Notes: generated from the letters alone by a model not told the origin. A DNA stretch of 33,585 nt from Bacteroidaceae bacterium (GCA_017651505.1 JAGCCV010000002.1:1-33585), one strand, 5' to 3'. Shown: positions 7,690 through 18,083, counted from the stretch's first letter. A program made the numbers and translations.

Positions 7690-10600
7690 ATGACAAAATG
7701 TAATAAACAAAATCAAGAAAAAGGGCTCTATCAATCATCCTACGAACACGATGCTTGTGGTGTGGGTATGGTAGTGAATATTCACGGTGGAAAGAGCCAT
7801 GTGTTGGTTGATAATGCATTAAAGGTGCTGGAAAACATGGAACACCGTGGAGCCGAGACACGCGATAAGACAGGTGACGGTGCCGGTATCATGGTGCAGA
7901 TTCCACATGAATTTATCCTCTTGCAGGGTATTCCTGTTCCTGAGAAAGGACGTTATGGTACCGGACTGGTATTCTTGCCAAAGGATGAGCGAGAACAGGA
8001 GGGAATTCTGAGTGTGATGATAGAAGAGATTGAGCGTGAAGGTCTGCAACTGATGCATGTCAGGGTGGTGCCTACTTGCCCTGAGGTATTGGGCAAGGCA
8101 GCCAGAGACGTAGAGCCGGAAATCAGGCAGATATTTGTGACAGGTGCGACGGAAGAACAGACTGCTACGCTTGACCGTATCTTATATAGAATAAGGAAGA
8201 GGATAGAAAACCGCATCAAGAACAGCGATTTCTATATTTGTTCGCTTTCGAGCAAGAACATTATTTATAAAGGTATGCTCACCAGCGGACAATTGAGACG
8301 TTATTTCCCTGACCTGTCGAACCCCTATTTTACAAGCGGATTGGCGCTGGTGCATTCACGTTTCAGCACAAATACATTCCCTACATGGTCGTTGGCCCAG
8401 CCCTTCCGCTTGTTAGCACATAACGGAGAGATTAATACCATTCGTGGCAACCGAGGTTGGATGAAAGCCAGGGAGAGTGTGCTGAGCAGCGAAGCGTTAG
8501 GCGACATAAAAGACCTGCGCCCTATTGTGCAGGAGGGTATGAGTGATTCGGCTTCGTTGGACAATGTCTTTGAGTTTCTGATGATGAGTGGCTTGTCGCT
8601 GCCACAGGCAATGGCGATACTGGTGCCTGAGAGTTTCAACGACAAGAATCCAATCAGTGAAGACCTAAAAGCCTTTTATGAGTATCATTCTATTTTGATG
8701 GAACCATGGGACGGTCCTGCTGCACTGCTTTTTTCGGATGGCCGTTATGCTGGTGGTATGCTCGACAGAAATGGTCTGCGCCCAAGTCGCTATACTATTA
8801 CCAAGCAGGGCATGATGGTGGTAGCATCTGAAGTGGGTGTGATGGACTTCGAGCCGGGTGATGTGATCAGTAAAGGACGTCTGCAACCGGGAAAGATATT
8901 GCTTGTTGACACGCAAGAAGGCAAGATATATTTTGATGGTGAAATCAAAGAACAACTGGCAAAAGCACATCCCTATCAGAAATGGTTGAACGAGAACCGC
9001 GTGCAACTGGAGAAGCTGAAAAGCGGCCGTCATGTGGATAACAGTGTGAGCAACCTTGAAAGCAAACTCGTGAATTTCGGTTTCGGTCAAGAAGATATCG
9101 ACCGTACCATTGTGCCAATGGCTACAACAGCTCAGGAACCTGTATCAGCCATGGGAAATGATACACCACTGGCTATCATCAGTGAACGCCCACAATTGTT
9201 TTTTAATTATTTCCGTCAGCAATTTGCCCAAGTGACAAACCCTGCTATCGACCCCATCCGCGAGGAATTAGTAATGAGTTTGACGGAATATATCGGTGCT
9301 GTGGGAACCAACATTCTCACACCCGATGCAAGTAACTGCAAAATGGTTCGCTTGCCGCAACCTGTACTCACTAACACCCAACTTGATATACTATGCAACA
9401 TCCGCTACAAGGGCTTTAAGACGAAGATTTTGTCAACTCTCTTTGATGTTGAAAGAGGAGAAAGCGGACTGAGGCAAGCCCTTGATGAACTGTGTAAAGA
9501 GGCCGAGGCGAGCGTGGATGAAGGAGTGAACTACATCATCCTTTCTGACCGTCACATCGATGAGAAACATACTGCAATACCTTCATTGTTGGCTGTTTCT
9601 GCTGTTCATCATTATCTGATTAACGTGGGCAAACGTGTTCAAACCGCCCTGATTGTTGAAAGTGGTGAGATTCGTGAAACCATGCATGCGGCATTGCTGT
9701 TGGGCTATGGTGCATCAGCTTTGTGTCCGTATATGACATTTGCCATCCTTGATGATTTGGTGAAGAAAGGTAAGATTCAGGAAGAATACACTACAGCGGA
9801 GAAAAACTATATCAAGGCAGTTGACAAAGGTTTGAAAAAAATCATGTCAAAGATGGGTATCTCGACCATCCGCTCTTATCGGGGAGCAAAGATATTCGAG
9901 AGCATCGGACTGAGTGAAGATCTGTTGAGGAGATACTTTGGAACGGAGGTGAGCACTATTGGCGGTATCGGATTAAAGGAAATTGCTCGTGATGCGATAC
10001 GTATGCATGAAGCGGCCAAGAAACCAGTTTTATTACAAAACCAAGGTCAGTTCTCTTGGCGTAAAGATGGAATACAGCATGCCTGGAACCCCGAGACGAT
10101 AGCTAACTTGCAGTTGGCTACCAGATTGGGTAGCTTTAAAAAATTCAAAGAGTGGGCTGCCCTCGTAGATGAGAAAGAGACTCCTATCTTCCTTCGCGAC
10201 TTGTTTAGCTGGGAAAAAGCTATCAAACCAACACCTATTGATGAGGTAGAACCAATAGAAAGCATTGTAAAGCATTTTGTGACGGGAGCCATGAGTTTTG
10301 GCGCACTGAGCATTGAAGCTCATGAGGCACTGGCTATCGCCATGAATAAGTTGGGTACTCGAAGCAACACTGGTGAGGGCGGGGAGGATAACGTCCGTTA
10401 CCACTCAGAAGTGGATGGCATCTCTCTGTCAAGCAAGACAAAGCAGATTGCCAGTGGACGTTTTGGTGTTAATGCGGAATATTTGGTGAATGCTGAGGAA
10501 ATACAGATTAAAGTAGCCCAAGGTGCGAAACCAGGAGAAGGCGGTCAGTTACCAGGATTCAAGGTAAACGAAATTATCGCCAAAACACGTAATGCTATTC

Positions 10601-12183
10601 CAGGCATCTCACTTATCTCGCCTCCTCCTCATCATGATATCTATAGTATAGAAGATTTGGCGCAACTGATATTTGATTTGAAGAATATCAACCCCACTGC
10701 AGCCGTGAGTGTGAAACTCGTAGCTGAAAGTGGTGTGGGTACAATCGCTGCTGGTGTGGCCAAAGCCAAGGCTGACCTGATAGTTATCAGTGGTGCTGAA
10801 GGTGGTACAGGTGCTTCTCCTGCCAGTTCCATCCGTTTTGCCGGCATATCGCCAGAAATAGGACTGGCTGAGACGCAGCAGACATTAGTGAAAAACGGCC
10901 TGCGTGACCATGTACGTATACAGACCGACGGACAGCTGAAAACAGCTAAAGACGTGATTATCATGGCAATGTTAGGTGCCGACGAATTTTCATTTGGTAC
11001 ACTTCCACTTATCGTTTTGGGTTGTGTTATGATGAGAAAATGTAACACCAATACTTGTCCGATGGGTGTGGCCACCCAGAACCCTGAACTGCGTAAGCAT
11101 TTTCAGGGGCGTGCTGACTATGTGGTGAACTTCTTTACATTCCTGGCCGAGCAGGTGCGTGAATATCTCAGCGAGATAGGGGTTCGTAGTCTGAAAGAAA
11201 TAATAGGCCACACTGAACTCATAAAGGTTGATACCTCCCATGCTACCGACAAACAAAAGACCATTGACTTTTCCCGTCTTCTGCACAAACCTGAAACAAG
11301 CAAGGTCTTGTATTGGAATCGTGAAGCCTACACGATGGTTAGCGGTGTGAAAGACGAGGAGATTATCCGTGCTGCACAGAAGGCCATCGACCAAGAAGAA
11401 GAGGTTACGCTTGACTATGCCATCCGTAATACAGACCGTGCTACTACCACCATGCTGTCAGGCATCATTGCGAAGAAGTATGGTGAGAATGGATTACCTG
11501 AAGATACCATCAATATCAAATTTAAAGGATCAGCTGGTCAGTCGTTTGGCGCTTTTGCCGTTCGTGGTCTTAACTTGAAACTTGAAGGTGAATGCAACGA
11601 CTATTTTGGCAAGGGTCTTTCTGGAGGACGCATCAGCATCCTTCCACCAACTCGAAGCAGCAGTGCCTTCCGTGCTGAAGAGAATATCATCGCTGGTAAC
11701 ACTGGTCTTTATGGCGCTACTTCAGGCGAGATCTATATCAATGGCAAGGTCGGTGAGCGATTTGCAGTACGCAATTCCGGTGCCATCGCCGTCATCGAAG
11801 GTGCCGGCGACCATTGTTGTGAGTACATGACTGGTGGTCGTGTGGTAGTACTTGGTGATACTGGGCGTAACTTCGCTGCTGGTATGAGTGGCGGTGTGGC
11901 ATACGTCTGGGACCACAAGCATAACTTCGACTATTTCTGTAATATGGATATGGTGGAAATCAACCTGGTTGAGGACAGTGTATCCCGTAAGGAGTTGCTC
12001 GAATTGATTCGTCAGCACTATCTGCATACAGGATCAGCACTGGCAGGTCGTATGCTTGACAACTGGAATCACTATTGTGAGGAGTTTATTCAGGTTGTAC
12101 CTATTGAATATAAGCGTGTGCTACAGGAAGAGCAGATGCAGAAATTGAGAAGCAAGATTTCTGACATCCAGCGCGATTATTGA
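7690..12183 (+). CDS. gltB: Glutamate synthase large subunit
   Basis: GltB is the alpha subunit of GOGAT. It takes the amide of glutamine and adds it to 2-oxoglutarate, and with glutamine synthetase forms the high-affinity ammonium assimilation cycle. The 1,497 residues are normal for the family. A 22-residue leader precedes the nucleophile Cys23 (HDACGVGMV), which is expected to be exposed by processing. Domains in order are the class II glutaminase (about 23-430), the central domain, the FMN/2-oxoglutarate synthase domain (about 850-1210, with SNTGEGGED and GAEGGTGASPASS) and the C-terminal beta-helix (about 1240-1490, with GGRISILPP). The [3Fe-4S] ligands appear as Cys1112, Cys1118 and Cys1123 (CVMMRKCNTNTC). 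gltD follows after 27 bases. The gene faces away from pyrG across a shared control region. Confidence 0.98.
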   Translation: MTKCNKQNQEKGLYQSSYEHDACGVGMVVNIHGGKSHVLVDNALKVLENMEHRGAETRDKTGDGAGIMVQIPHEFILLQGIPVPEKGRYGTGLVFLPKDEREQEGILSVMIEEIEREGLQLMHVRVVPTCPEVLGKAARDVEPEIRQIFVTGATEEQTATLDRILYRIRKRIENRIKNSDFYICSLSSKNIIYKGMLTSGQLRRYFPDLSNPYFTSGLALVHSRFSTNTFPTWSLAQPFRLLAHNGEINTIRGNRGWMKARESVLSSEALGDIKDLRPIVQEGMSDSASLDNVFEFLMMSGLSLPQAMAILVPESFNDKNPISEDLKAFYEYHSILMEPWDGPAALLFSDGRYAGGMLDRNGLRPSRYTITKQGMMVVASEVGVMDFEPGDVISKGRLQPGKILLVDTQEGKIYFDGEIKEQLAKAHPYQKWLNENRVQLEKLKSGRHVDNSVSNLESKLVNFGFGQEDIDRTIVPMATTAQEPVSAMGNDTPLAIISERPQLFFNYFRQQFAQVTNPAIDPIREELVMSLTEYIGAVGTNILTPDASNCKMVRLPQPVLTNTQLDILCNIRYKGFKTKILSTLFDVERGESGLRQALDELCKEAEASVDEGVNYIILSDRHIDEKHTAIPSLLAVSAVHHYLINVGKRVQTALIVESGEIRETMHAALLLGYGASALCPYMTFAILDDLVKKGKIQEEYTTAEKNYIKAVDKGLKKIMSKMGISTIRSYRGAKIFESIGLSEDLLRRYFGTEVSTIGGIGLKEIARDAIRMHEAAKKPVLLQNQGQFSWRKDGIQHAWNPETIANLQLATRLGSFKKFKEWAALVDEKETPIFLRDLFSWEKAIKPTPIDEVEPIESIVKHFVTGAMSFGALSIEAHEALAIAMNKLGTRSNTGEGGEDNVRYHSEVDGISLSSKTKQIASGRFGVNAEYLVNAEEIQIKVAQGAKPGEGGQLPGFKVNEIIAKTRNAIPGISLISPPPHHDIYSIEDLAQLIFDLKNINPTAAVSVKLVAESGVGTIAAGVAKAKADLIVISGAEGGTGASPASSIRFAGISPEIGLAETQQTLVKNGLRDHVRIQTDGQLKTAKDVIIMAMLGADEFSFGTLPLIVLGCVMMRKCNTNTCPMGVATQNPELRKHFQGRADYVVNFFTFLAEQVREYLSEIGVRSLKEIIGHTELIKVDTSHATDKQKTIDFSRLLHKPETSKVLYWNREAYTMVSGVKDEEIIRAAQKAIDQEEEVTLDYAIRNTDRATTTMLSGIIAKKYGENGLPEDTINIKFKGSAGQSFGAFAVRGLNLKLEGECNDYFGKGLSGGRISILPPTRSSSAFRAEENIIAGNTGLYGATSGEIYINGKVGERFAVRNSGAIAVIEGAGDHCCEYMTGGRVVVLGDTGRNFAAGMSGGVAYVWDHKHNFDYFCNMDMVEINLVEDSVSRKELLELIRQHYLHTGSALAGRMLDNWNHYCEEFIQVVPIEYKRVLQEEQMQKLRSKISDIQRDY

Positions 12184-12210
12184 TTTTTATTTTCAATTTC
12201 ATTTTTCATC

Positions 12211-13572
12211 ATGGGAAATCCAAAAGCATTTTTAGAGATACATCGCCAAGAGGCGGGCTACCGCCCTGTTCACGATAGAATCCACGATTTCGGAGAGGTG
12301 GAACAGACACTTAACACACGCGAACGTAAACTGCAGGCTTCACGCTGCATGGATTGTGGCGTTCCTTTTTGCCACTGGGCATGTCCATTAGGTAATAAAG
12401 CACCCGAATGGAACGATGCATTGTGCAAAGGCGATTGGGAACAGGCCTATCGTTTACTTTCCACTACCAACCCCTTCCCCGAGTTCACGGGGCGTATATG
12501 TCCTGCTCTCTGCGAAAAGGCTTGTGTGTTGAACCGTTATAACCATGAGCCTACTACCAACCGCGAAGACGAAGCTGCCATTACCGAGATGGCTTTTCAG
12601 GAGGGATTTATTCAACCACGTCAAGATATTGTGCGTAATGGCAAAAGTGTGGCAGTCATCGGGGCAGGACCTGCTGGATTAGCTGCTGCTAATGATTTAA
12701 ACTTGAAGGGTTACACAGTAGTTGTTTTCGAAAAGAACGAGGCTGCTGGAGGCTTGTTGCGTTATGGCATCCCCAATTTCAAGCTCAACAAAGCATTAAT
12801 TGATCGTCGAATCAGATTGTTGGAAGCTGAAGGCGTAGAGTTCTGCTATGGTGAATTTATCGAATCTGTCGAGCTGTTATCGAAAGAATATGCTGCTGTA
12901 GTAGTTGCTACTGGTACACCAGTGGCACGCGACCTCAATATTCCAGGTCGTGAATTAAAGGGGGTGCACCTTGCCCTCGAACTGCTTTCACAACAGAATC
13001 GGGTGCTGGCAGGCATGGAGTTCTCGAAAGCCGAACGTATAACCGCCAGAGATAAGGATGTGTTGGTAATCGGTGGTGGCGACACTGGCAGCGACTGCAT
13101 CGGTACAGCTCATCGACAGGGATGTAAGAGTGTAACCCAAATAGAGATTATGCCACGTCCAGTTGAGGGCCCTGATGACCCACAAAGTCCATGGCCAAAC
13201 TGGCCTCGCACTCTCAAGACTACCTCATCGCACGAAGAGGGATGCACCCGTCGATGGAACATCAATACGCTTGAGTTCTTGGGTAAAGATGGTAAACTGA
13301 CAGGTGTAATGGTGCAGGAAATAGACTGGCAACCCAACCCTGAAGGTGGCCGTCCTATCATGGTGGAAAAAGGCAAGCCTGAAATCATCAAAGCGGAGCT
13401 GGTGCTCTTAGCCATGGGCTTTCTTAAACCTGAACATCCACAATATGCCAAAAATGTTTTTGTTTGTGGCGATGCAGCTAATGGGGCTTCGCTTGTTGTT
13501 CGCGCTTTGGCAAGTGGACGTCAGACTGCTACCTTATTAGACAATTACATCAGGTCAACTATCAATCAGTAA
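12211..13572 (+). CDS. gltD: Glutamate synthase small subunit (NAD(P)H)
   Basis: GltD is the beta subunit of GOGAT. It takes electrons from NAD(P)H through FAD and feeds them via iron-sulfur clusters to the FMN of GltB. The 453 residues are close to the family norm of about 450-480. The N-terminal Fe-S domain has Cys46, Cys49, Cys54 and Cys58 (CMDCGVPFCHWAC) and Cys97, Cys101 and Cys105. The FAD fold begins with GAGPAGLAAA at about 151-160. The NAD(P)H fold has GGGDTGSDC near residues 289-297. A late GDAANGASLVVRA matches the second FAD motif. The ATG at 12211 opens MGNPKAFLEI, the usual family start. Co-transcription with gltB is expected from the 27-base gap. Confidence 0.97.
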   Translation: MGNPKAFLEIHRQEAGYRPVHDRIHDFGEVEQTLNTRERKLQASRCMDCGVPFCHWACPLGNKAPEWNDALCKGDWEQAYRLLSTTNPFPEFTGRICPALCEKACVLNRYNHEPTTNREDEAAITEMAFQEGFIQPRQDIVRNGKSVAVIGAGPAGLAAANDLNLKGYTVVVFEKNEAAGGLLRYGIPNFKLNKALIDRRIRLLEAEGVEFCYGEFIESVELLSKEYAAVVVATGTPVARDLNIPGRELKGVHLALELLSQQNRVLAGMEFSKAERITARDKDVLVIGGGDTGSDCIGTAHRQGCKSVTQIEIMPRPVEGPDDPQSPWPNWPRTLKTTSSHEEGCTRRWNINTLEFLGKDGKLTGVMVQEIDWQPNPEGGRPIMVEKGKPEIIKAELVLLAMGFLKPEHPQYAKNVFVCGDAANGASLVVRALASGRQTATLLDNYIRSTINQ

Positions 13573-13684
13573 CAAATGGGGCGATAATGGCACACGAAAA
13601 ACAATAATTCGAAAGAATTGTTGATGGTATAATGATAGTTTGATAATTGATTGTCTTATTTTAGAACAAAAAGTAGCCAATACT

Positions 13685-13716
13685 TTTGTTGGTTTTTGCA
13701 TTTTGACATATCTTTG
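13685..13716 (+). promoter_or_regulatory. Promoter of the dapF-dapL-glnN operon
   Basis: TTTG at 13685-13688, then 20 bases, then TATCTTTG at 13709-13716 is an essentially ideal Bacteroidetes promoter. The predicted start near 13723 gives a leader of about 30 bases before dapF. The TTTG also forms part of TACTTTTG (13681-13688), which itself fits TAnnTTTG, so a second upstream start is possible. Confidence 0.75.
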
Positions 13717-13753
13717 CAGACGGATGCTTACATAAGTACAAATACAAGAAAGA

Positions 13754-14578
13754 ATGAGTAACAAAAGGTCACATATTATTGGGTTTACAAAGATGCATGG
13801 TTGTGGAAACGACTATATCTATGTCAACACGATGCAATACGAGGTGACTTGTCCTACAGAAGCAGCTATTAAGTGGAGTAACCGCTATAAGGGTATAGGC
13901 TCCGATGGCTTGGTACTAATAGGTAAACCATCTATTTCCGATGCTGATTTTTCCATGCGAATCTTCAACGCCGATGGTTCCGAAGCCATGATGTGTGGCA
14001 ATGCGTCAAGGTGTATTGGCAAGTATTTGTATGAACGTGGCTTGACAAACAAGAAAGAAATCCGACTGCAAACTCTCTCTGGTATAAAGACTTTATGGTT
14101 ACACTTGGATGGGGATACCGTCGAAAGCGTTACCGTAGATATGCTGGCACCCAAGCTGGAAGATGCATCTCAGTTCGTAGCAAACGTAGGACTTTCTATG
14201 GGTACATTTGTCTCTATGGGTAATCCTCATTATGTCATCTTTACTGACAACGTAGATCAAGTAGGTGAGATTGGGCCTGTATTGGAGCATCACTCTGCTT
14301 TCCCACAACGCTGTAACATAGAGCTGGCTCATGTACAAGCTGACGGTGCCATACGAACCCGGGTTTGGGAACGTGGCAGTGGCATTACCCAAGCTTGTGG
14401 CACTGGAGCCTGTGCTACCGCTGTAGCTGCAGTTATTAATGGGAAAGCAAGTCGGACATCAAACATCGTGATGGATGGTGGAACACTCTCCATAGAATGG
14501 CGTGAAACGGATCAGCATGTCTATATGACTGGTCCTGCTTCCTTTGTCTTCGAAGGAGAAATAGAACTAACAAACTAA
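13754..14578 (+). CDS. dapF: Diaminopimelate epimerase
   Basis: DapF converts LL-diaminopimelate to the meso form used for lysine and for peptidoglycan cross-links. It is cofactor-independent and uses two cysteines. Both are visible: Cys81 in MMCGNASRC and Cys215 in [11 protein letters not shown]. The N-terminal [14 protein letters not shown] is the family signature. Length is 274 residues, the usual size. A strong promoter lies just upstream and dapL follows after 18 bases. DapL makes exactly the LL isomer that DapF uses, so the pair forms a direct two-step module. Confidence 0.97.
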   Translation: MSNKRSHIIGFTKMHGCGNDYIYVNTMQYEVTCPTEAAIKWSNRYKGIGSDGLVLIGKPSISDADFSMRIFNADGSEAMMCGNASRCIGKYLYERGLTNKKEIRLQTLSGIKTLWLHLDGDTVESVTVDMLAPKLEDASQFVANVGLSMGTFVSMGNPHYVIFTDNVDQVGEIGPVLEHHSAFPQRCNIELAHVQADGAIRTRVWERGSGITQACGTGACATAVAAVINGKASRTSNIVMDGGTLSIEWRETDQHVYMTGPASFVFEGEIELTN

Positions 14579-14596
14579 TTAACCCAAAAACAGATT

Positions 14597-15859
14597 ATGG
14601 CTTTAGTAAACGAACATTTCCTGAAACTGTCAAATAATTACCTGTTTGCTGATATCGCCAAAAAGGTGAATGCTTTCAAGGTGATGCATCCCAAGGCAGA
14701 TGTCATCTCACTCGGCATTGGTGATGTGACGCAACCTCTTTGTCCTGCTGTCATCGATGCCATGCATAAAGCTACTGATGAGATGGCTACATCCGAAGGG
14801 TTCAGGGGATATGGTCCTGAGCAGGGCTATCCGTTCTTACGTGAGGCCATTTTAAAAAACGACTTTCTGTCGCGTGGCATTCACCTTGACCTTGACGAGA
14901 TTTTTGTGAACGATGGAGCTAAGTCAGATACAGGCAATATACAAGAACTTATCCGCTGGGACAATTCCATTGGGGTAACCGACCCCATCTATCCTGTCTA
15001 TATTGATTCGAATGTGATGATAGGTCGTGCGGGAATAGAGGAAAATGGCAAATGGTCTAACGTAGTATATATGCCTTGTACTGCGGAAAATGGCTTCGTT
15101 CCTAAGATTCCCAATCGTCGTGTTGATGTCATCTATCTTTGCTATCCCAACAATCCCACTGGCATGGTCATTACCAAGTCGGAGCTACGGAAGTGGGTTA
15201 ACTACGCACTGAAGAATGATGCGCTGATTCTGTACGATGCAGCCTATCAGGCTTACATTCAAGATGAAGATATACCTCATTCCATTTATGAGATTCGTGG
15301 CGCGCGTCATTGTGCAATCGAATTCCACTCATATTCAAAAACAGCAGGTTTTACTGGTGTACGTTGTGGATATACGGTTGTTCCAAAAGAACTGACAGCT
15401 TCCACCCTTACAGGAGAGCGTATCCCTCTGAATCCGCTGTGGTATCGTCGTCAGTGCACCAAATTTAATGGCACCAGCTATATCAGCCAACGCGCGGCCG
15501 AGGCCATTTATACCCCTGAAGGAAAAGAGCAGGTGAAAGCCACTATCGATTATTACATGCAGAATGCTAAAATGATGTTGGCCACCCTACGACGCCTCGG
15601 CTTTGAGGTCTATGGTGGTGAGAACGCTCCTTATATCTGGATGCGTACCCCCGAGAGCTATCAAGAGGAAATCGGCGCGATGGCGCCTATCTCATCGTGG
15701 AAGTTCTTTGAGAACCTGCTGTATGGAGCCAATGTCGTATGTACGCCAGGTGTTGGCTTTGGTCCTGCTGGTGAAGGCTATGTGCGATTTACTGCTTTTA
15801 GCAGTCATGAGAAGACAGAAGAAGCTTTGAAAAGAATAGAGAATTGGACAAACAAATAA
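14597..15859 (+). CDS. dapL: LL-diaminopimelate aminotransferase
   Basis: DapL is a PLP-dependent class I/II aminotransferase that turns tetrahydrodipicolinate directly into LL-diaminopimelate with glutamate as amino donor, bypassing the succinylase or acetylase branches. The 420 residues fit the bacterial DapL group. Visible features are the N-terminal NNYLFADIAKKV, CYPNNPTG near 187, YDAAYQAYI near 214, and the PLP lysine Lys248 in SYSKTAGFTG. The glutamate donor ties the gene to the GOGAT and glutamine synthetase genes on either side. It lies 18 bases after dapF and 7 bases before glnN, in one operon. Confidence 0.96.
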   Translation: MALVNEHFLKLSNNYLFADIAKKVNAFKVMHPKADVISLGIGDVTQPLCPAVIDAMHKATDEMATSEGFRGYGPEQGYPFLREAILKNDFLSRGIHLDLDEIFVNDGAKSDTGNIQELIRWDNSIGVTDPIYPVYIDSNVMIGRAGIEENGKWSNVVYMPCTAENGFVPKIPNRRVDVIYLCYPNNPTGMVITKSELRKWVNYALKNDALILYDAAYQAYIQDEDIPHSIYEIRGARHCAIEFHSYSKTAGFTGVRCGYTVVPKELTASTLTGERIPLNPLWYRRQCTKFNGTSYISQRAAEAIYTPEGKEQVKATIDYYMQNAKMMLATLRRLGFEVYGGENAPYIWMRTPESYQEEIGAMAPISSWKFFENLLYGANVVCTPGVGFGPAGEGYVRFTAFSSHEKTEEALKRIENWTNK

Positions 15860-15866
15860 TTGAGTT

Positions 15867-18083
15867 ATGGAAACATTAAGATTTCAGGTTGTCGGTGAGG
15901 CATTCAAGAAAAAACCTCTCGACGTGCATACTCCGAGTGACAGACCAGCCAAGTATTTTGGTCGTAAAGTGTTTAACCGAGAAAAAATGTACAAATACCT
16001 CCAAAAGGATGTATATGAGAAGATGATTGATGTGATGGACAATGGGGCGCGTTTGGATCGCAAGGTGGCTGATGCAGTTGCAGCCGGCATGAAACAATGG
16101 GCTACTGAGATGGGCGCCACACACTATACACACTGGTTCCAACCATTAACAGAAGGAACAGCAGAAAAGCACGACTCTTTTATAGAACATGACGGTAAAG
16201 GCGGCATGGTGGAGGAGTTTACAGGCAAACTGCTGGTACAACAAGAGCCTGACGCATCTTCGTTCCCCTCTGGTGGCATCCGCTCAACTTTCGAGGCACG
16301 TGGATACTCTGCTTGGGATCCTACAAGTCCTGTGTTCGTCATTGATGATACACTTTGTATTCCTACCGTATTTATATCTTATTCTGGCGAGGCACTCGAC
16401 TATAAAGCTCCGTTGCTTAGGGCACTTCATGCTGTGAATGTGGCAGCTACAGAAGTATGCCACTATTTCGATCCCAGCGTAAAGAAGGTAACTTCTAACC
16501 TTGGTTGGGAACAGGAGTATTTCCTGGTAGATGAGGGTCTCTATGCTGCCCGTCCCGATTTGTTGCTTACAGGTCGTACATTAATGGGCCACGACAGTGC
16601 CAAGAACCAACAGATGGACGATCACTATTTCGGTTCTATTCCAGAACGTGTGGCTGCTTTCATGCGCGAACTGGAAATCGAGGCTTTAGAGTTGGGCATC
16701 CCTTGCAAGACACGCCATAACGAGGTGGCTCCTAATCAGTTTGAGTTGGCGCCTATCTTCGAGGACACCAATCTTGCTGTCGATCATAACATGCTGCTGA
16801 TGTCGTTGATGAAACGCATAGCCCGCAAGCATGGATTCCGTGTTTTGCTGCACGAGAAGCCTTTTGCCGGCATCAACGGAAGTGGTAAGCACAACAACTG
16901 GAGTTTATCTACCGACAATGGTGTATTGTTGCATGCGCCTGGTAAGACGCCTGAACAGAACCTGCGTTTCGCCACTTTCATCGTTGAGACGCTGATGGGT
17001 GTTTATCGTCATAACGGACTGCTGAAGGCTTCCATTATGAGTGCCACCAACGCTCACCGCCTGGGTGCTAACGAGGCTCCTCCAGCCATCATCTCATCGT
17101 TCTTAGGCAAACAGGTCTCTGAATTGCTGGATCATATCGAGAAGGCTGACCGCGATAATATCCTCTCTATGGATGGTAAGCAGGGTATGAAGATGGATAT
17201 CCCAGAGATTCCTGAGCTGTTTATCGACAATACCGACCGTAACCGAACATCTCCTTTTGCTTTCACAGGCAATCGTTTTGAGTTCCGCGCAGTAGGTTCA
17301 GAGGCCAATTGTGCCAGTGCGATGATTACCCTCAACAGTGCCGTAGCCGAAGCTCTTGTCAACTTTAAAAAGCGTGTGGATGCTCGCATCGCCGAGATTG
17401 AAAACGATTTCGAGGGTTCAGGACATAATCCGATAATGCACGCCGTTATCGATGTCTTGCGTGAAGATATCAAGACTTGCAAGCCTATCCGTTTCGATGG
17501 TAATGGTTATAGCGATGAGTGGGTGGTTGAGGCTGAGAAGCGTGGACTCGATGTTGAGAAATCATGTCCGGAAATTTTTAAAAGCTACCTCGCCCCAGAG
17601 AGCATACAGATGTTCGAAAGTCTCGGCGTAATGACTCGCAAGGAATTAGAGGCTCGCAATGAGGTTAAATGGGAAACCTACACGAAGAAAGTGCAGATTG
17701 AGGCCCGTGTTTTAGGCGACATATCAATGAACCACATCATTCCTGTGGCTACCCGTTATCAGACAGCATTGCTGAAAAATGTGGATAGTGTCTCAAAACT
17801 GTTCCCTGCCGATAAAGCAGAGAAGTTGAATGCGCGCAATCTTAAGATCATTGAGGAGATAGCCATGCGAACCAGTACCATTGAGGCAGGTGTAGAGGAA
17901 CTTGTCAATGCCCGTAAGGTAGCCAATAAGATAGAGAGTGAATATGAAAAAGCTGTAGCTTATCACGACACAATAGCACCGAAGTTTGATGCTATCCGAT
18001 ATGAAATAGACAAGTTGGAACTGATTGTTGATGACAGTCTGTGGCCATTGCCAAAATATCGAGAGTTGTTATTTATCCGTTAA
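15867..18083 (+). CDS. glnN: Type III glutamine synthetase
   Basis: This is the large GSIII form of glutamine synthetase, which condenses ammonium with glutamate at the cost of ATP. It is typical of Bacteroidales and some cyanobacteria. The length of 738 residues separates it from GSI (about 470) and GSII (about 360). Family signatures are seen: the N-terminal FGRKVFNREKM, ASSFPSGGIRSTFEARGY near 130, NLGWEQEYFLVD near 211-222 with metal-ligand acids, the ATP-site segment GINGSGKHNNWS at 335-346, and NRFEFRAVGSEAN near 470. A C-terminal helical region (about 600-738) is typical of GSIII. It starts 7 bases after dapL and ends upstream of a clear terminator, so it closes the operon. The symbol glnN is the one often used for GSIII; glnA is an alternative. 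Confidence 0.96.
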   Translation: METLRFQVVGEAFKKKPLDVHTPSDRPAKYFGRKVFNREKMYKYLQKDVYEKMIDVMDNGARLDRKVADAVAAGMKQWATEMGATHYTHWFQPLTEGTAEKHDSFIEHDGKGGMVEEFTGKLLVQQEPDASSFPSGGIRSTFEARGYSAWDPTSPVFVIDDTLCIPTVFISYSGEALDYKAPLLRALHAVNVAATEVCHYFDPSVKKVTSNLGWEQEYFLVDEGLYAARPDLLLTGRTLMGHDSAKNQQMDDHYFGSIPERVAAFMRELEIEALELGIPCKTRHNEVAPNQFELAPIFEDTNLAVDHNMLLMSLMKRIARKHGFRVLLHEKPFAGINGSGKHNNWSLSTDNGVLLHAPGKTPEQNLRFATFIVETLMGVYRHNGLLKASIMSATNAHRLGANEAPPAIISSFLGKQVSELLDHIEKADRDNILSMDGKQGMKMDIPEIPELFIDNTDRNRTSPFAFTGNRFEFRAVGSEANCASAMITLNSAVAEALVNFKKRVDARIAEIENDFEGSGHNPIMHAVIDVLREDIKTCKPIRFDGNGYSDEWVVEAEKRGLDVEKSCPEIFKSYLAPESIQMFESLGVMTRKELEARNEVKWETYTKKVQIEARVLGDISMNHIIPVATRYQTALLKNVDSVSKLFPADKAEKLNARNLKIIEEIAMRTSTIEAGVEELVNARKVANKIESEYEKAVAYHDTIAPKFDAIRYEIDKLELIVDDSLWPLPKYRELLFIR

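Noticed and set aside
13590..13625. Possible hairpin after gltD (ATTC/GAAT core)
   Set aside because: The stem is weak and bulged, and no T-run follows, so I could not support a terminator call.
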